10,166 nt of DNA from Bacteroides sp. (GTDB lineage Bacteria; Bacteroidota; Bacteroidia; Bacteroidales; Bacteroidaceae), in the NCBI GenBank assembly GCA_019414665.1, contig DXLO01000054.1:1-10166 (forward strand). Direction: 5' to 3'. Position numbers and translations under genes: made by a program. Below the pieces are notes generated by a model that did no database searches, was not told the origin of the DNA, and worked only from the letters and a program-made list of their open reading frames with translations. Positions 1 to 7,350 of the stretch are shown here, piece by piece. The stretch's first letter is position 1; each line of letters starts with the position of its first letter.

Positions 1-1398
1 TATAAAGATTTACCGTTTGAGATGCCTCGTGTTAAGGCTCCGGTTTTTCCGGATAATGAGGTTAACCTGAAAGATTTTGGGGCTGTTGGCGACGGTATGC
101 ATCTTTGTACTGAAGCATTTGCCAAGGCTATTGATGCTTTGGATAAAAAAGGAGGTGGAAAATTAACAGTTCCGGCTGGTGTATGGTTTACTGGTCCGAT
201 TGTTTTGAAAAGCAACATCAATTTGCATATAGAAAAAGGAGCTATTGTTTTGTTTTCTCCAGATGTCGATTTATATCCGTTGGTAGAAACGGTATTCGAA
301 GGTTTGGATACCCGACGCTGCCAGTCGCCGATATCGGGTCGTAATCTGGTGAATGTAGCCATAACAGGTCAAGGAGCGATTGACGGGAACGGTCATTACT
401 GGCGTCCTTTAAAGAAACAGAAGGTAACAGAGGGGCAATGGAAAGCGGCTACTTCCCGGGGAGGAGTATATAAGCGTCCCGATTACTGGTTCCCTTATCC
501 TGAAACATTGAAAGGAGATACTATCAGTAACATGAATGTACCTCAGAATCTGAAGACAGAAGAAGAGTGGCAAAGTGTACGCCATTTCCTTCGTCCGGTG
601 ATGGTTAGCTTCATAGAATGTAAAAATGTATGGCTGGAGGGAGTAATTTTTCAGAATTCCCCGGCATGGAATCTTCATCCGCTTATGTGCGAGAATGTTT
701 TGATTGAGAATGTAGAAGTACGTAATCCGAGCTACGCTCAGAATGGCGATGGACTTGATTTGGAATCATGTAAAAATGCTTTAATCGTAAATTCTTCGTT
801 TGATGTGGGTGATGACGGTATTTGTCTGAAGAGCGGAAAAGATGAAGACGGACGTCGTCGTGCTCGTGCTTGTGAGAATGTAATAGTGGACGGATGTACG
901 GTATACAAAGGACATGGAGGTTTTGTAGTAGGAAGCGAGATGAGTGGAGGTGTACGTAACATCTCTGTCAGCAACTGTCAGTTTTTAGGAACAGATGTTG
1001 GACTCCGTTTTAAGAGTAAACGAGGTCGCGGTGGAGTCGTAGAGAATATATGGATCCGTAATATTTCGATGATTGATATTCCGACCGAACCGGTAACCTT
1101 TAATCTTTATTATGGAGGCAAATCAGCTGTTGAAGTTCTGGAAAGCGGTGAAGTCGTTCCAGTAAAAGTTCCTCCAATGCCGGTAGATGAAACAACTCCC
1201 TGTTTCCGGAATATCCATATTGAACATCTGACCTGTTCAAATGCACGCCGGGCTATGTATTTTAATGGAATACCCGAGATGCCTATAGATGGTATTACAT
1301 TGAAACATATACGTATCAGTGCAAAGAAAGATGCTGAATTTTATTATTGCAAGAATATTCATAAAGAAGATGTAAAGATAGAATTGTTGGTAAAATAG
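1..1398 (+). CDS. GH28 family polygalacturonase-like enzyme (5' end outside window)
   Basis: The protein is a right-handed beta-helix pectinase that hydrolyses alpha-galacturonosyl linkages in homogalacturonan or rhamnogalacturonan. Numbering from the Met at position 22, the GH28 catalytic elements are present in order: N-G-D at 241-243, G-D-D at 263-265, G-H-G at 297-299 and an R-F-K version of the usual R-I-K at 329-331. The N-terminal family signature DFGAVGDG lies near residues 19-26. The frame stays open through bases 1-21 (reading YKDLPFE), and no signal peptide is seen after Met 1. The true start and export signal therefore almost certainly lie upstream, and the Met at 22 is internal. 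The stop TAG at 1396-1398 is followed 25 nt later by a strong terminator, so this gene probably ends a transcript. Bacteroidota GH28 enzymes of this type are often exo-acting on oligosaccharides, but endo versus exo action and homogalacturonan versus rhamnogalacturonan preference cannot be read from the sequence. Confidence 0.93.
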   Translation, partial: YKDLPFEMPRVKAPVFPDNEVNLKDFGAVGDGMHLCTEAFAKAIDALDKKGGGKLTVPAGVWFTGPIVLKSNINLHIEKGAIVLFSPDVDLYPLVETVFEGLDTRRCQSPISGRNLVNVAITGQGAIDGNGHYWRPLKKQKVTEGQWKAATSRGGVYKRPDYWFPYPETLKGDTISNMNVPQNLKTEEEWQSVRHFLRPVMVSFIECKNVWLEGVIFQNSPAWNLHPLMCENVLIENVEVRNPSYAQNGDGLDLESCKNALIVNSSFDVGDDGICLKSGKDEDGRRRARACENVIVDGCTVYKGHGGFVVGSEMSGGVRNISVSNCQFLGTDVGLRFKSKRGRGGVVENIWIRNISMIDIPTEPVTFNLYYGGKSAVEVLESGEVVPVKVPPMPVDETTPCFRNIHIEHLTCSNARRAMYFNGIPEMPIDGITLKHIRISAKKDAEFYYCKNIHKEDVKIELLVK

Positions 1399-1423
1399 AG
1401 ATAATATTAAATCTTGTTTTCGA

Positions 1424-1460
1424 GCCTGAAGATGCCGTGAGGCATTTTCAGGCTTTCTTT
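1424..1460 (+). terminator. Rho-independent terminator after the GH28 gene
   Basis: A 13-bp stem pairs 1424-1436 with 1441-1453, with one G-U wobble. It closes on the GNRA-type tetraloop GTGA and is followed by TTTCTTT. Placement just after the GH28 stop suggests that transcription ends here and that the next gene has its own promoter. Confidence 0.9.
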
Positions 1461-1539
1461 AGTGTAATACTAACTAATCTGAATGGATTTTTTATTTAAA
1501 TGAGTATGATATTCGTGCATTTGTATATTTTTCTAGTAG

Positions 1540-1596
1540 AATGTACATTATTCTATGTAGGATTTTGTTTAGATGTTTTATATTCGCAATGTACAT
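1540..1596. promoter_or_regulatory. Two ATGTACAT palindromes in the leader of the 702-residue protein gene
   Basis: The 10-bp palindrome AATGTACATT lies at 1540-1549, and a second AATGTACAT lies at 1588-1596, 48 bp further on. The first is overlapped by a 6-bp inverted repeat, TAGAAT-N7-ATTCTA, at 1538-1556. They lie in the only sizeable gap on the plus strand, after a terminator and before a gene start, where a promoter and operator are expected. I found no convincing Bacteroides-type promoter pair (TTTG and TAnnTTTG at proper spacing). The region is very AT-rich, so chance similarity is possible and an operator role is only inferred. Confidence 0.35.
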
Positions 1597-1652
1597 AAAT
1601 ATGCTATTATTCAAGGTTCTACATTAACTTAAAGAAATAAAATTAAGAATAC

Positions 1653-3761
1653 ATGAAAAAACTGATTTATTCACTTGCTGCCCTGACTTTAGCAGCGTGC
1701 AGCGCTGAAAAGCAAGAACCTATCGACCGTCATGCGTTGGTTACCCGCAACAATCCCTCTGTGACGGCTGTAGATTCATTGGCATCTTTGTCTGTTGGTA
1801 ATGGAGAGTTTGCTTTTACAACGGATATTACCGGACTGCAAACTTTTCCCGACGTATATAAAAATGGTGTACCTTTAGGAACACAGAGTCAGTGGGGCTG
1901 GCATAGTTTTGCTAACCCTGATGGATATAAGCCGGAGGATGCCTGGAGAGAATACGATTTTGGCCGTGGACATAAAGAGATATATTCTTGTCAATTTAAA
2001 GAAGAAGGACGTCAACGTGAGGCATCCAATTGGCTTCGTGTTAATCCTCATCGTTTGCATTTGGGAATTGTGGGATTGGAACTGGAAGAGGGTGTTACGG
2101 CTTCTCAGTTGCAGAATATCCAGCATAAACTGGATATGTGGAATGGAGAGGTGAGCAGTAGTTTCAGTATTTCGGACGTTCCGTACTATGTGCAGACTGT
2201 TTGTCATCCGGAATATGATATGATTGCTGCCCGTGTTTCATCTCAGTTACACCCTGGAATAAAATTCCATTTCCCTTATCCTACAGGTGGACATTGTGAT
2301 GATGCGTGTAACTGGAATGCAAACGATAAACATACTACTACTCTTGTCAGTCAAGACGAGCAGTCGGCTGTACTGAAGCGTGAACTTGATGCTACAACTT
2401 ACTATGTAACTATCCGTTGGGAAGGAAAAGCTACATTGGCAGAGAAGAGTAAAAACTATTTTGTATTGACACCTGCTGATACTGTTCTGGCTTTTACTTG
2501 TCAGTTTACTCCGGAGGAATCCAAGACTCCTGCTGTTACATTTGCAGAAGCGGAGAAGGCTTCGTCCGAATATTGGAATAACTTCTGGAATAAAGGTGGG
2601 GTAGCTGATTTCTCTCTCTGTACCGATCCTAGAGCAAAAGAACTGGAGCGTCGTGTTGTTTTGAGTCAATACCTGCTTGCAATTCAGTGTGCAGGTTCTA
2701 CTCCTCCACAGGAAACCGGGCTTACTTATAATTCTTGGTTTGGCAAGTTCCATATGGAAATGATCTGGTGGCATCAGGCACAATTTGCTTTATGGGGACA
2801 TCCTGAACTGCTCGACCGTACATTGGCGTGGTATCATCAGGCTGAGCCGGTTGCCCGTGAAATAGCAAAACGTCAAGGATTCGAAGGAATACGTTGGATG
2901 AAGATGACAGATCCTAGCGGAATGGAAGCACCTTCCAATGTAGGAAGCTTCCTTATCTGGCAGCAGCCACATCTGATTTATCTGGCAGAGCTCCTGTATC
3001 GTGCCAATCCTTCGGATGAACTGATCAAAGAATACAATGATCTGATTCAGAAGACTGCAGAATTTATGTATTCCTTTGCTGTTTACGATAAAGAAAACGA
3101 CCGTTATATTCTGAAAGGAGCTATTCCTGCACAAGAAACATTGCGTGCTGCCGATACGGTAAATCCTCCGTTTGAATTGTCATACTGGTTGTTCGGTATG
3201 CAGACTGCACAGACCTGGCGCGAACGTGCCGGAATGGAGCGTGTGCCTGAATGGGATACACTGATAGAAAAGCTTTCTCCTCTTGCTTACAATGATGACA
3301 AGTTGTATCTGGCTGCCGAAACAGCTGTCGATACATACAAGGATATCCGTTTTACATCCGATCATATGGCTGTGCTTGGAGCAGTAGGTATTTTGCCGAT
3401 GAATAAGCTGGTCAATCCTGAATATATGAAGAATACGCTGAACTGGGTATGGGATAACTGGAACTGGAACAAGACATGGGGATGGGACTATCCGATGACT
3501 GCCATGGATGCTGCTCGTCTGGGTGAACCTGAGAAGGCTGTAGGGGCTTTGCTCATGGATAAGCGTACCAATACTTATTTGGTAAACGGACATAACTATC
3601 AGGACGGACGTCTGCGTGTATATTTGCCAGGCAATGGTGGATTGCTTACTGCGGTAGCGATGATGTGTGCCGGTTGGGATGGTTCTGAAGGTGTAAATCC
3701 GGGATTCCCGAAAGATGGTAAGTGGAATGTGCGTTGGGAAGGTCTGAAGCCACTTCCATGA
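1653..3761 (+). CDS. Putative exported lipoprotein, six-hairpin (GH65-like) glycosidase of unknown specificity
   Basis: The start is set by an immediate lipoprotein signal: a K-K N-terminus, a hydrophobic stretch and the lipobox LAAC with Cys16. Residues after the Cys (SAEKQE) give only a weak acidic patch, so surface versus periplasmic display is uncertain. The early signature SLASLSVGNGEFAF (about 42-55) and the segment around LGTQSQWGWHSF recall a large, mostly uncharacterised bacterial group related to (alpha/alpha)6-barrel GH65-like enzymes. A tryptophan-rich helix pair (HMEMIWWH, 367-374) is typical of such barrels. By position, Glu369, Glu495 (in GAIPAQE) and Glu508 (in NPPFE) are acidic candidates for catalysis; none is proven. 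The tail carries a PGFP motif (683-686), also found at the end of the barrel in the next gene. It lies between a GH28 gene and a DUF4450 gene, suggesting a pectin-related substrate. The length of 702 residues looks complete. I am sure that it is a real exported protein, fairly sure of the fold, and unsure of the activity. Confidence 0.85.
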   Translation: MKKLIYSLAALTLAACSAEKQEPIDRHALVTRNNPSVTAVDSLASLSVGNGEFAFTTDITGLQTFPDVYKNGVPLGTQSQWGWHSFANPDGYKPEDAWREYDFGRGHKEIYSCQFKEEGRQREASNWLRVNPHRLHLGIVGLELEEGVTASQLQNIQHKLDMWNGEVSSSFSISDVPYYVQTVCHPEYDMIAARVSSQLHPGIKFHFPYPTGGHCDDACNWNANDKHTTTLVSQDEQSAVLKRELDATTYYVTIRWEGKATLAEKSKNYFVLTPADTVLAFTCQFTPEESKTPAVTFAEAEKASSEYWNNFWNKGGVADFSLCTDPRAKELERRVVLSQYLLAIQCAGSTPPQETGLTYNSWFGKFHMEMIWWHQAQFALWGHPELLDRTLAWYHQAEPVAREIAKRQGFEGIRWMKMTDPSGMEAPSNVGSFLIWQQPHLIYLAELLYRANPSDELIKEYNDLIQKTAEFMYSFAVYDKENDRYILKGAIPAQETLRAADTVNPPFELSYWLFGMQTAQTWRERAGMERVPEWDTLIEKLSPLAYNDDKLYLAAETAVDTYKDIRFTSDHMAVLGAVGILPMNKLVNPEYMKNTLNWVWDNWNWNKTWGWDYPMTAMDAARLGEPEKAVGALLMDKRTNTYLVNGHNYQDGRLRVYLPGNGGLLTAVAMMCAGWDGSEGVNPGFPKDGKWNVRWEGLKPLP

Positions 3762-3781
3762 TAAATTGAATATGTTTAGAG

Positions 3782-3841
3782 AATACGGATTAACTGGAAG
3801 TATTCAAGAGTAAATGACTTCTGGTTAATCTGTATTTTTTT
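3782..3841 (+). terminator. Hairpin terminator or attenuator between the two six-hairpin protein genes
   Basis: A 20-bp stem, 3782-3801 with 3817-3836, contains three G-U wobbles, has a 15-nt loop and runs directly into a T-tract (3835-3841). The wobbles weaken the minus-strand version, consistent with function in the plus-strand RNA. It ends only 25 nt before the next start codon, so it acts either as a partial terminator inside an operon or as a full terminator with the next promoter lying upstream of or within it. Confidence 0.8.
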
Positions 3842-3865
3842 AGAATGAATAAAGCTATTTGAAAA

Positions 3866-6800
3866 ATGAATAAAAGAAACTTGTTTTCGTTTGTGTGGCT
3901 GTTGGCACTGGGAACTGTTTTCTTACCGGCACAAACCAAACAGGCTAAAAAGATCGGCGACTTTATCGAGTCGACTTCTTACAATGAGCATAAACGAGGG
4001 GCTGAGCGTACGCTTCAGTATTATCCCGAGGGGGACGATTTTGTGTGTATAAACGGGAAGAACCGGTTTACTAGAGCGTTGTACGGAAGCTGGTCACCTT
4101 TTCGTCTTGAAACAAGCGACCGTCCGGTTTTTGCTGCATACGATAAGCGTAACAGCAAGCATATCCGTTTCCTTCTGCAAGGCAAGGGACTGTCAGTCGC
4201 TCTCGATTCAATTGAATTTTGTGAAGCCAGATATACTGCTGGCCGACGTACGTATCTACTGAAAGATGCGGCTTTAGGAAAAGGAACGCTCTCTGTGTCC
4301 GTATTGGTTTTTCCGGATGCTGACGGAGCTGTCTGGAAATTCTCAGCGAAAGATTTGGCGGAGGATATGGTTTTGCGTTGTTTTATCTCTGAAATCCGGG
4401 CGAAGAAACTGAGTCGTAACGGTGATATGGGAGCCGATCCTCCTGGATGTTTCGAAGCCCCCGAAAAGCCTCAAATGCAGAAAGTGTACGATTTGCCGTT
4501 GACAGATGAGGCTTATCTGGTTTTGGAAAATCTGGATTTGAAGCTTGTTTCGCTTGATGAGGGAAGACGTTTGTATCAGAAAGCTGAGGATGCTCGAAAG
4601 GTACTGGCTTCGCGTATCCGTTTTACTACTCCCGATCCTTATTTCAATACGCTGGGCGGAGCACTGGCTGTTGCTGCCGATGGTATTTGGGACGGGCAGG
4701 TCTGGCTTCATGGAGCGGTAGGATGGCGCATGCCGCTAAGCGGATGGCGTGCTGCTTATACGGGAGATGCTTTGGGATGGCACGACCGTGCCCGTAAGCA
4801 TTTCGATGCTTATGCTGCCAGTCAGGTAACCGATGTACCCAATACGATTCCGCATCCGGCACAGGATTCTGCTTTGCATCTGGCACGTTCTGTCAAAAAA
4901 TGGGGAACTCCTCAGTATAGTAACGGATATATTTGTCGTAATCCACGTCGAAACAATCAGATGCATCACTATGACATGAACTTATGTTATATCGATGAAC
5001 TGTTGTGGCATTTCAACTGGACAGGTGATTGGGAATATGCCCGCCAGATGTGGCCGGTCATAACTCGTCATCTTGCCTGGGAGAAACTGAATTATGACCC
5101 CGACAATGACGGCTTGTATGATGCGTATGCCTGTATCTGGGCGAGCGATGCCTTGTATTATAACAGCGGGGCAGTGACGCATTCGTCTGCCTATAACTAT
5201 CGTGCCAATAAGATGGCTGCGGAAATAGCCCGTAAGATAGGGGAGAATCCGGAACCGTATCAGAAAGAGGCTGACCGTATTTTGGCTGGAATGAATAAAC
5301 GTTTATGGTTGTCTGATAAAGGTCATTGGGCGGAATATCAGGATTTCATGGGGCACAAGCGTTTGCATGAGAGTGCGGGAGTCTGGACGATTTATCATGC
5401 GTTGGACAGCGAAACGGCTAATCCGTTTCAGGCTTATCAGGCAACACGATATGTCGATACGCAGATTCCTCATATTCCGGTTGAAGGAAAGGGACTGAAG
5501 GATGAAGGTTATGCTACAATCTCTACCACCAACTGGTTGCCTTATTCGTGGAGCATCAACAATGTAGCCTTTGCCGAAGTGATGCATACGGCTCTTGCTT
5601 ATTTTCAGGCAGGTCGTTCTGATGAGGGGTATAAACTATTGAAAAGCTCTGTTCTCGATGGTATGTATCTGGGCGACAGTCCCGGAAACTTCGGGCAGAT
5701 TAGTTTTTACGATGCTGCTCGTGGGGAATGTTACCGTGATTTTGGCGATCCTGTAGGAGTTGCTTCACGCGTTATGATTCAGGGAGTGTATGGCATTTTG
5801 CCCGATTTGATGAACGACAAGCTGGTTATCCGTCCGGGATTCCCGTCCGACTGGAAGGAAGCATCGCTCACAACGCCGGATGTGACCTATCGTTTCTCAA
5901 GAGAAAAAGATACAGATACTTATCAAATTACCCAACGTTTCGGCAAACCATTAGAAATCGGACTTCGGATAAAGGCTGTTCGCGAGAAAGTGGCTTCGGT
6001 TGAAGTGAACGGAAGGAAAGCGGACTGGAGTTTGGTTGATGCAGCAAGTGGCAGTCCGGAATTACTCGTGGTAGCTCCCGAAACGGAAAACGCCGAAATA
6101 ACTATTCGTTGGAAAGGAAAGCCTTTGCAGACACTTGTTGTCGGAGAACTGAAAGTTGATGCCGGTGGACAGATTTCACTTCGCGCGCCTCAGGGAATCC
6201 AACTGTGTGAAATTTACGATCCGCAGGGTATTTCAGCATCTACAACGATTGAAGGAAACAGTTACAGCACAAACATAAATAAGGGGGTAGAAGGACATCA
6301 TACTTTCTTTGTCCGTACCCGACAAGGAGATATGGACTGGTGGCAACCGGTAAATGTCTTCATCCAGTCTCCTTATGTTGCAGCGAGAGAGGATTTCTCG
6401 GAGGTGAATACATCTGCCTGTCGCATGATTGATATGGATAAATACTTGAACGATTCGGTTACATCTATTTTCCGTGAACAATATTTCTCTCCGCGTTCTC
6501 CGTATACTACCTTGCAGCTTCCTGTGCAGGGTATAGGGGAGTGGTGTCATCCGCTGCTGAGCGCTTCGATTGACGACAGTGGATTGCGGAATCTGGTTCG
6601 TGACAACCGGTTTAATACTTCATTGGGTGTTCCGTTCCGCCTGATGAAAGAAGGAAATAATATTGCATTTACTTCTTTGTGGGACAATTATCCAGACAGT
6701 ATTTGTGTGCCGCTTGCAGGAAAAGCATCGCATGCGTATTTGTTGCTTGCCGGAAGTACCAATCATATGCAGTGTCACATTGCAAATGGTGTACTGAAAG

Positions 6801-7129
6801 TGCGTTATACCGACGGTACGTATACCGAACTGACTCTGACTAATCCAGATAACTGGTGTCCGATAGAACAGGATTTTTATGTAGATGGAAAAGCATTTAC
6901 AGTGCCTGAACCTCGTCCGTATCGCTTGCATCTGAAAACCGGAAAAGTAAGTCGTGACCTGGGAAAAGAGTTAGGTATAACGGGCGTGTACGGTCGTGAG
7001 ATAGAAGGCGGAGCAGGTGTCTTGCTGGATATGCCGCTCGATCCGGAAAAAACGCTTGAATCGCTTACCCTTGAAACTCTTGCCAATGACGTAGTTATCG
7101 GGCTGATGGGAGTTACTTTACAACGATAG
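3866..7129 (+). CDS. Secreted DUF4450-type multidomain protein with six-hairpin glycosidase-like core
   Basis: A Sec signal peptide (N-K-R, hydrophobic 6-20, likely cleavage at LPA/Q, residues 22/23) fixes the start. Domains inferred by reading: residues 35-240 match the DUF4450 style (LQYYPEGDDFVCINGKNRFTRALYG); about 253-660 form an (alpha/alpha)6-barrel-like core with WDGQVWLHGAVGWRMP (275-290), HHYDMN (367-372) and the segment YDPDNDGLYD (410-419); IRPGFP at 655-660 lies in its C-terminal sheet. Residues 755-830 look like an Ig-like linker, and 830-1087 form a further beta-rich module that could bind carbohydrate. DUF4450 proteins are common in Bacteroidota glycan loci, often beside rhamnosidases; no specific activity can be assigned from the sequence. 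The core resembles the superfamily of GH78-, GH63- and GH65-like enzymes, and Asp and Glu residues in the conserved blocks are candidate catalysts. No lipobox is seen, so a periplasmic location is likely. Confidence 0.87.
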   Translation: MNKRNLFSFVWLLALGTVFLPAQTKQAKKIGDFIESTSYNEHKRGAERTLQYYPEGDDFVCINGKNRFTRALYGSWSPFRLETSDRPVFAAYDKRNSKHIRFLLQGKGLSVALDSIEFCEARYTAGRRTYLLKDAALGKGTLSVSVLVFPDADGAVWKFSAKDLAEDMVLRCFISEIRAKKLSRNGDMGADPPGCFEAPEKPQMQKVYDLPLTDEAYLVLENLDLKLVSLDEGRRLYQKAEDARKVLASRIRFTTPDPYFNTLGGALAVAADGIWDGQVWLHGAVGWRMPLSGWRAAYTGDALGWHDRARKHFDAYAASQVTDVPNTIPHPAQDSALHLARSVKKWGTPQYSNGYICRNPRRNNQMHHYDMNLCYIDELLWHFNWTGDWEYARQMWPVITRHLAWEKLNYDPDNDGLYDAYACIWASDALYYNSGAVTHSSAYNYRANKMAAEIARKIGENPEPYQKEADRILAGMNKRLWLSDKGHWAEYQDFMGHKRLHESAGVWTIYHALDSETANPFQAYQATRYVDTQIPHIPVEGKGLKDEGYATISTTNWLPYSWSINNVAFAEVMHTALAYFQAGRSDEGYKLLKSSVLDGMYLGDSPGNFGQISFYDAARGECYRDFGDPVGVASRVMIQGVYGILPDLMNDKLVIRPGFPSDWKEASLTTPDVTYRFSREKDTDTYQITQRFGKPLEIGLRIKAVREKVASVEVNGRKADWSLVDAASGSPELLVVAPETENAEITIRWKGKPLQTLVVGELKVDAGGQISLRAPQGIQLCEIYDPQGISASTTIEGNSYSTNINKGVEGHHTFFVRTRQGDMDWWQPVNVFIQSPYVAAREDFSEVNTSACRMIDMDKYLNDSVTSIFREQYFSPRSPYTTLQLPVQGIGEWCHPLLSASIDDSGLRNLVRDNRFNTSLGVPFRLMKEGNNIAFTSLWDNYPDSICVPLAGKASHAYLLLAGSTNHMQCHIANGVLKVRYTDGTYTELTLTNPDNWCPIEQDFYVDGKAFTVPEPRPYRLHLKTGKVSRDLGKELGITGVYGREIEGGAGVLLDMPLDPEKTLESLTLETLANDVVIGLMGVTLQR

Positions 7130-7154
7130 AAAGAGAATCTGTCCATAAGTGGAT

Positions 7155-7199
7155 AAAAACATCAGCATGTTTATGTGAAAACATGCTGATGTTTTTTTT
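7155..7199 (+). terminator. Strong terminator after the DUF4450 gene
   Basis: A perfect 18-bp stem pairs 7155-7172 with 7179-7196 around a 6-nt loop. The stem's own end merges into eight consecutive T (7192-7199). A run of five A on the left arm gives a U-tract on the opposite strand as well, so it could terminate in both directions. It starts 25 nt after the stop of the DUF4450 gene. Confidence 0.93.
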
Positions 7200-7207
7200 A
7201 TTTCTGT

Positions 7208-7262
7208 ACAAAAATGCCGGAAGTTTGTACAAATGTTTTTTATGTGTTGTACAAATTCCGGC
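7208..7262 (-). terminator. Terminator of the GH106 gene
   Basis: On the minus strand a 16-bp stem (7262-7247 with 7232-7216) has one bulged base and a 14-nt loop. It is followed by ATTTTTGT (7215-7208). It lies 88 nt past the GH106 stop, in the correct orientation. Both arms contain the palindrome TTGTACAA. With the plus-strand terminator beside it, it makes a tail-to-tail barrier between convergent genes. Confidence 0.8.
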
Positions 7263-7289
7263 TGAAATTTGAGCATATTTTAAAAGAAA

Positions 7290-7319
7290 CTTGCTGAAGC
7301 CTTTTTGTTCCTTGCTGAA
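7290..7319. repeat. Short direct repeat CTTGCTGAA
   Basis: CTTGCTGAA occurs at 7290-7298 and again at 7311-7319, exactly 21 bp apart, in the 3' untranslated region of the GH106 gene. The identity is exact, but the unit is short and no function is evident. Confidence 0.5.
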
Positions 7320-7350
7320 CGTTGAGTTTTACTATCCGGTAAAACGGCTT

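Noticed and set aside
22..24. ATG at 22 as the true start of the GH28 gene
   Set aside because: The frame is open through the window edge, no signal peptide follows it, and the sequence before it reads like normal coding DNA continuing into the enzyme.
1524..1586. TATATTTT (1524-1531) and TATATTCG (1579-1586) as Bacteroides -7 promoter elements
   Set aside because: Each differs from TAnnTTTG at one position, and no TTTG element lies at the expected distance upstream. The region is too AT-rich for this to be convincing.
2247..2783. A 178-codon antisense reading frame inside the 702-residue protein gene
   Set aside because: Composition rich in Cys, Ser, Arg and Ile with no recognisable domain. 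It lies fully opposite a well-supported gene, so it is a codon-usage shadow.
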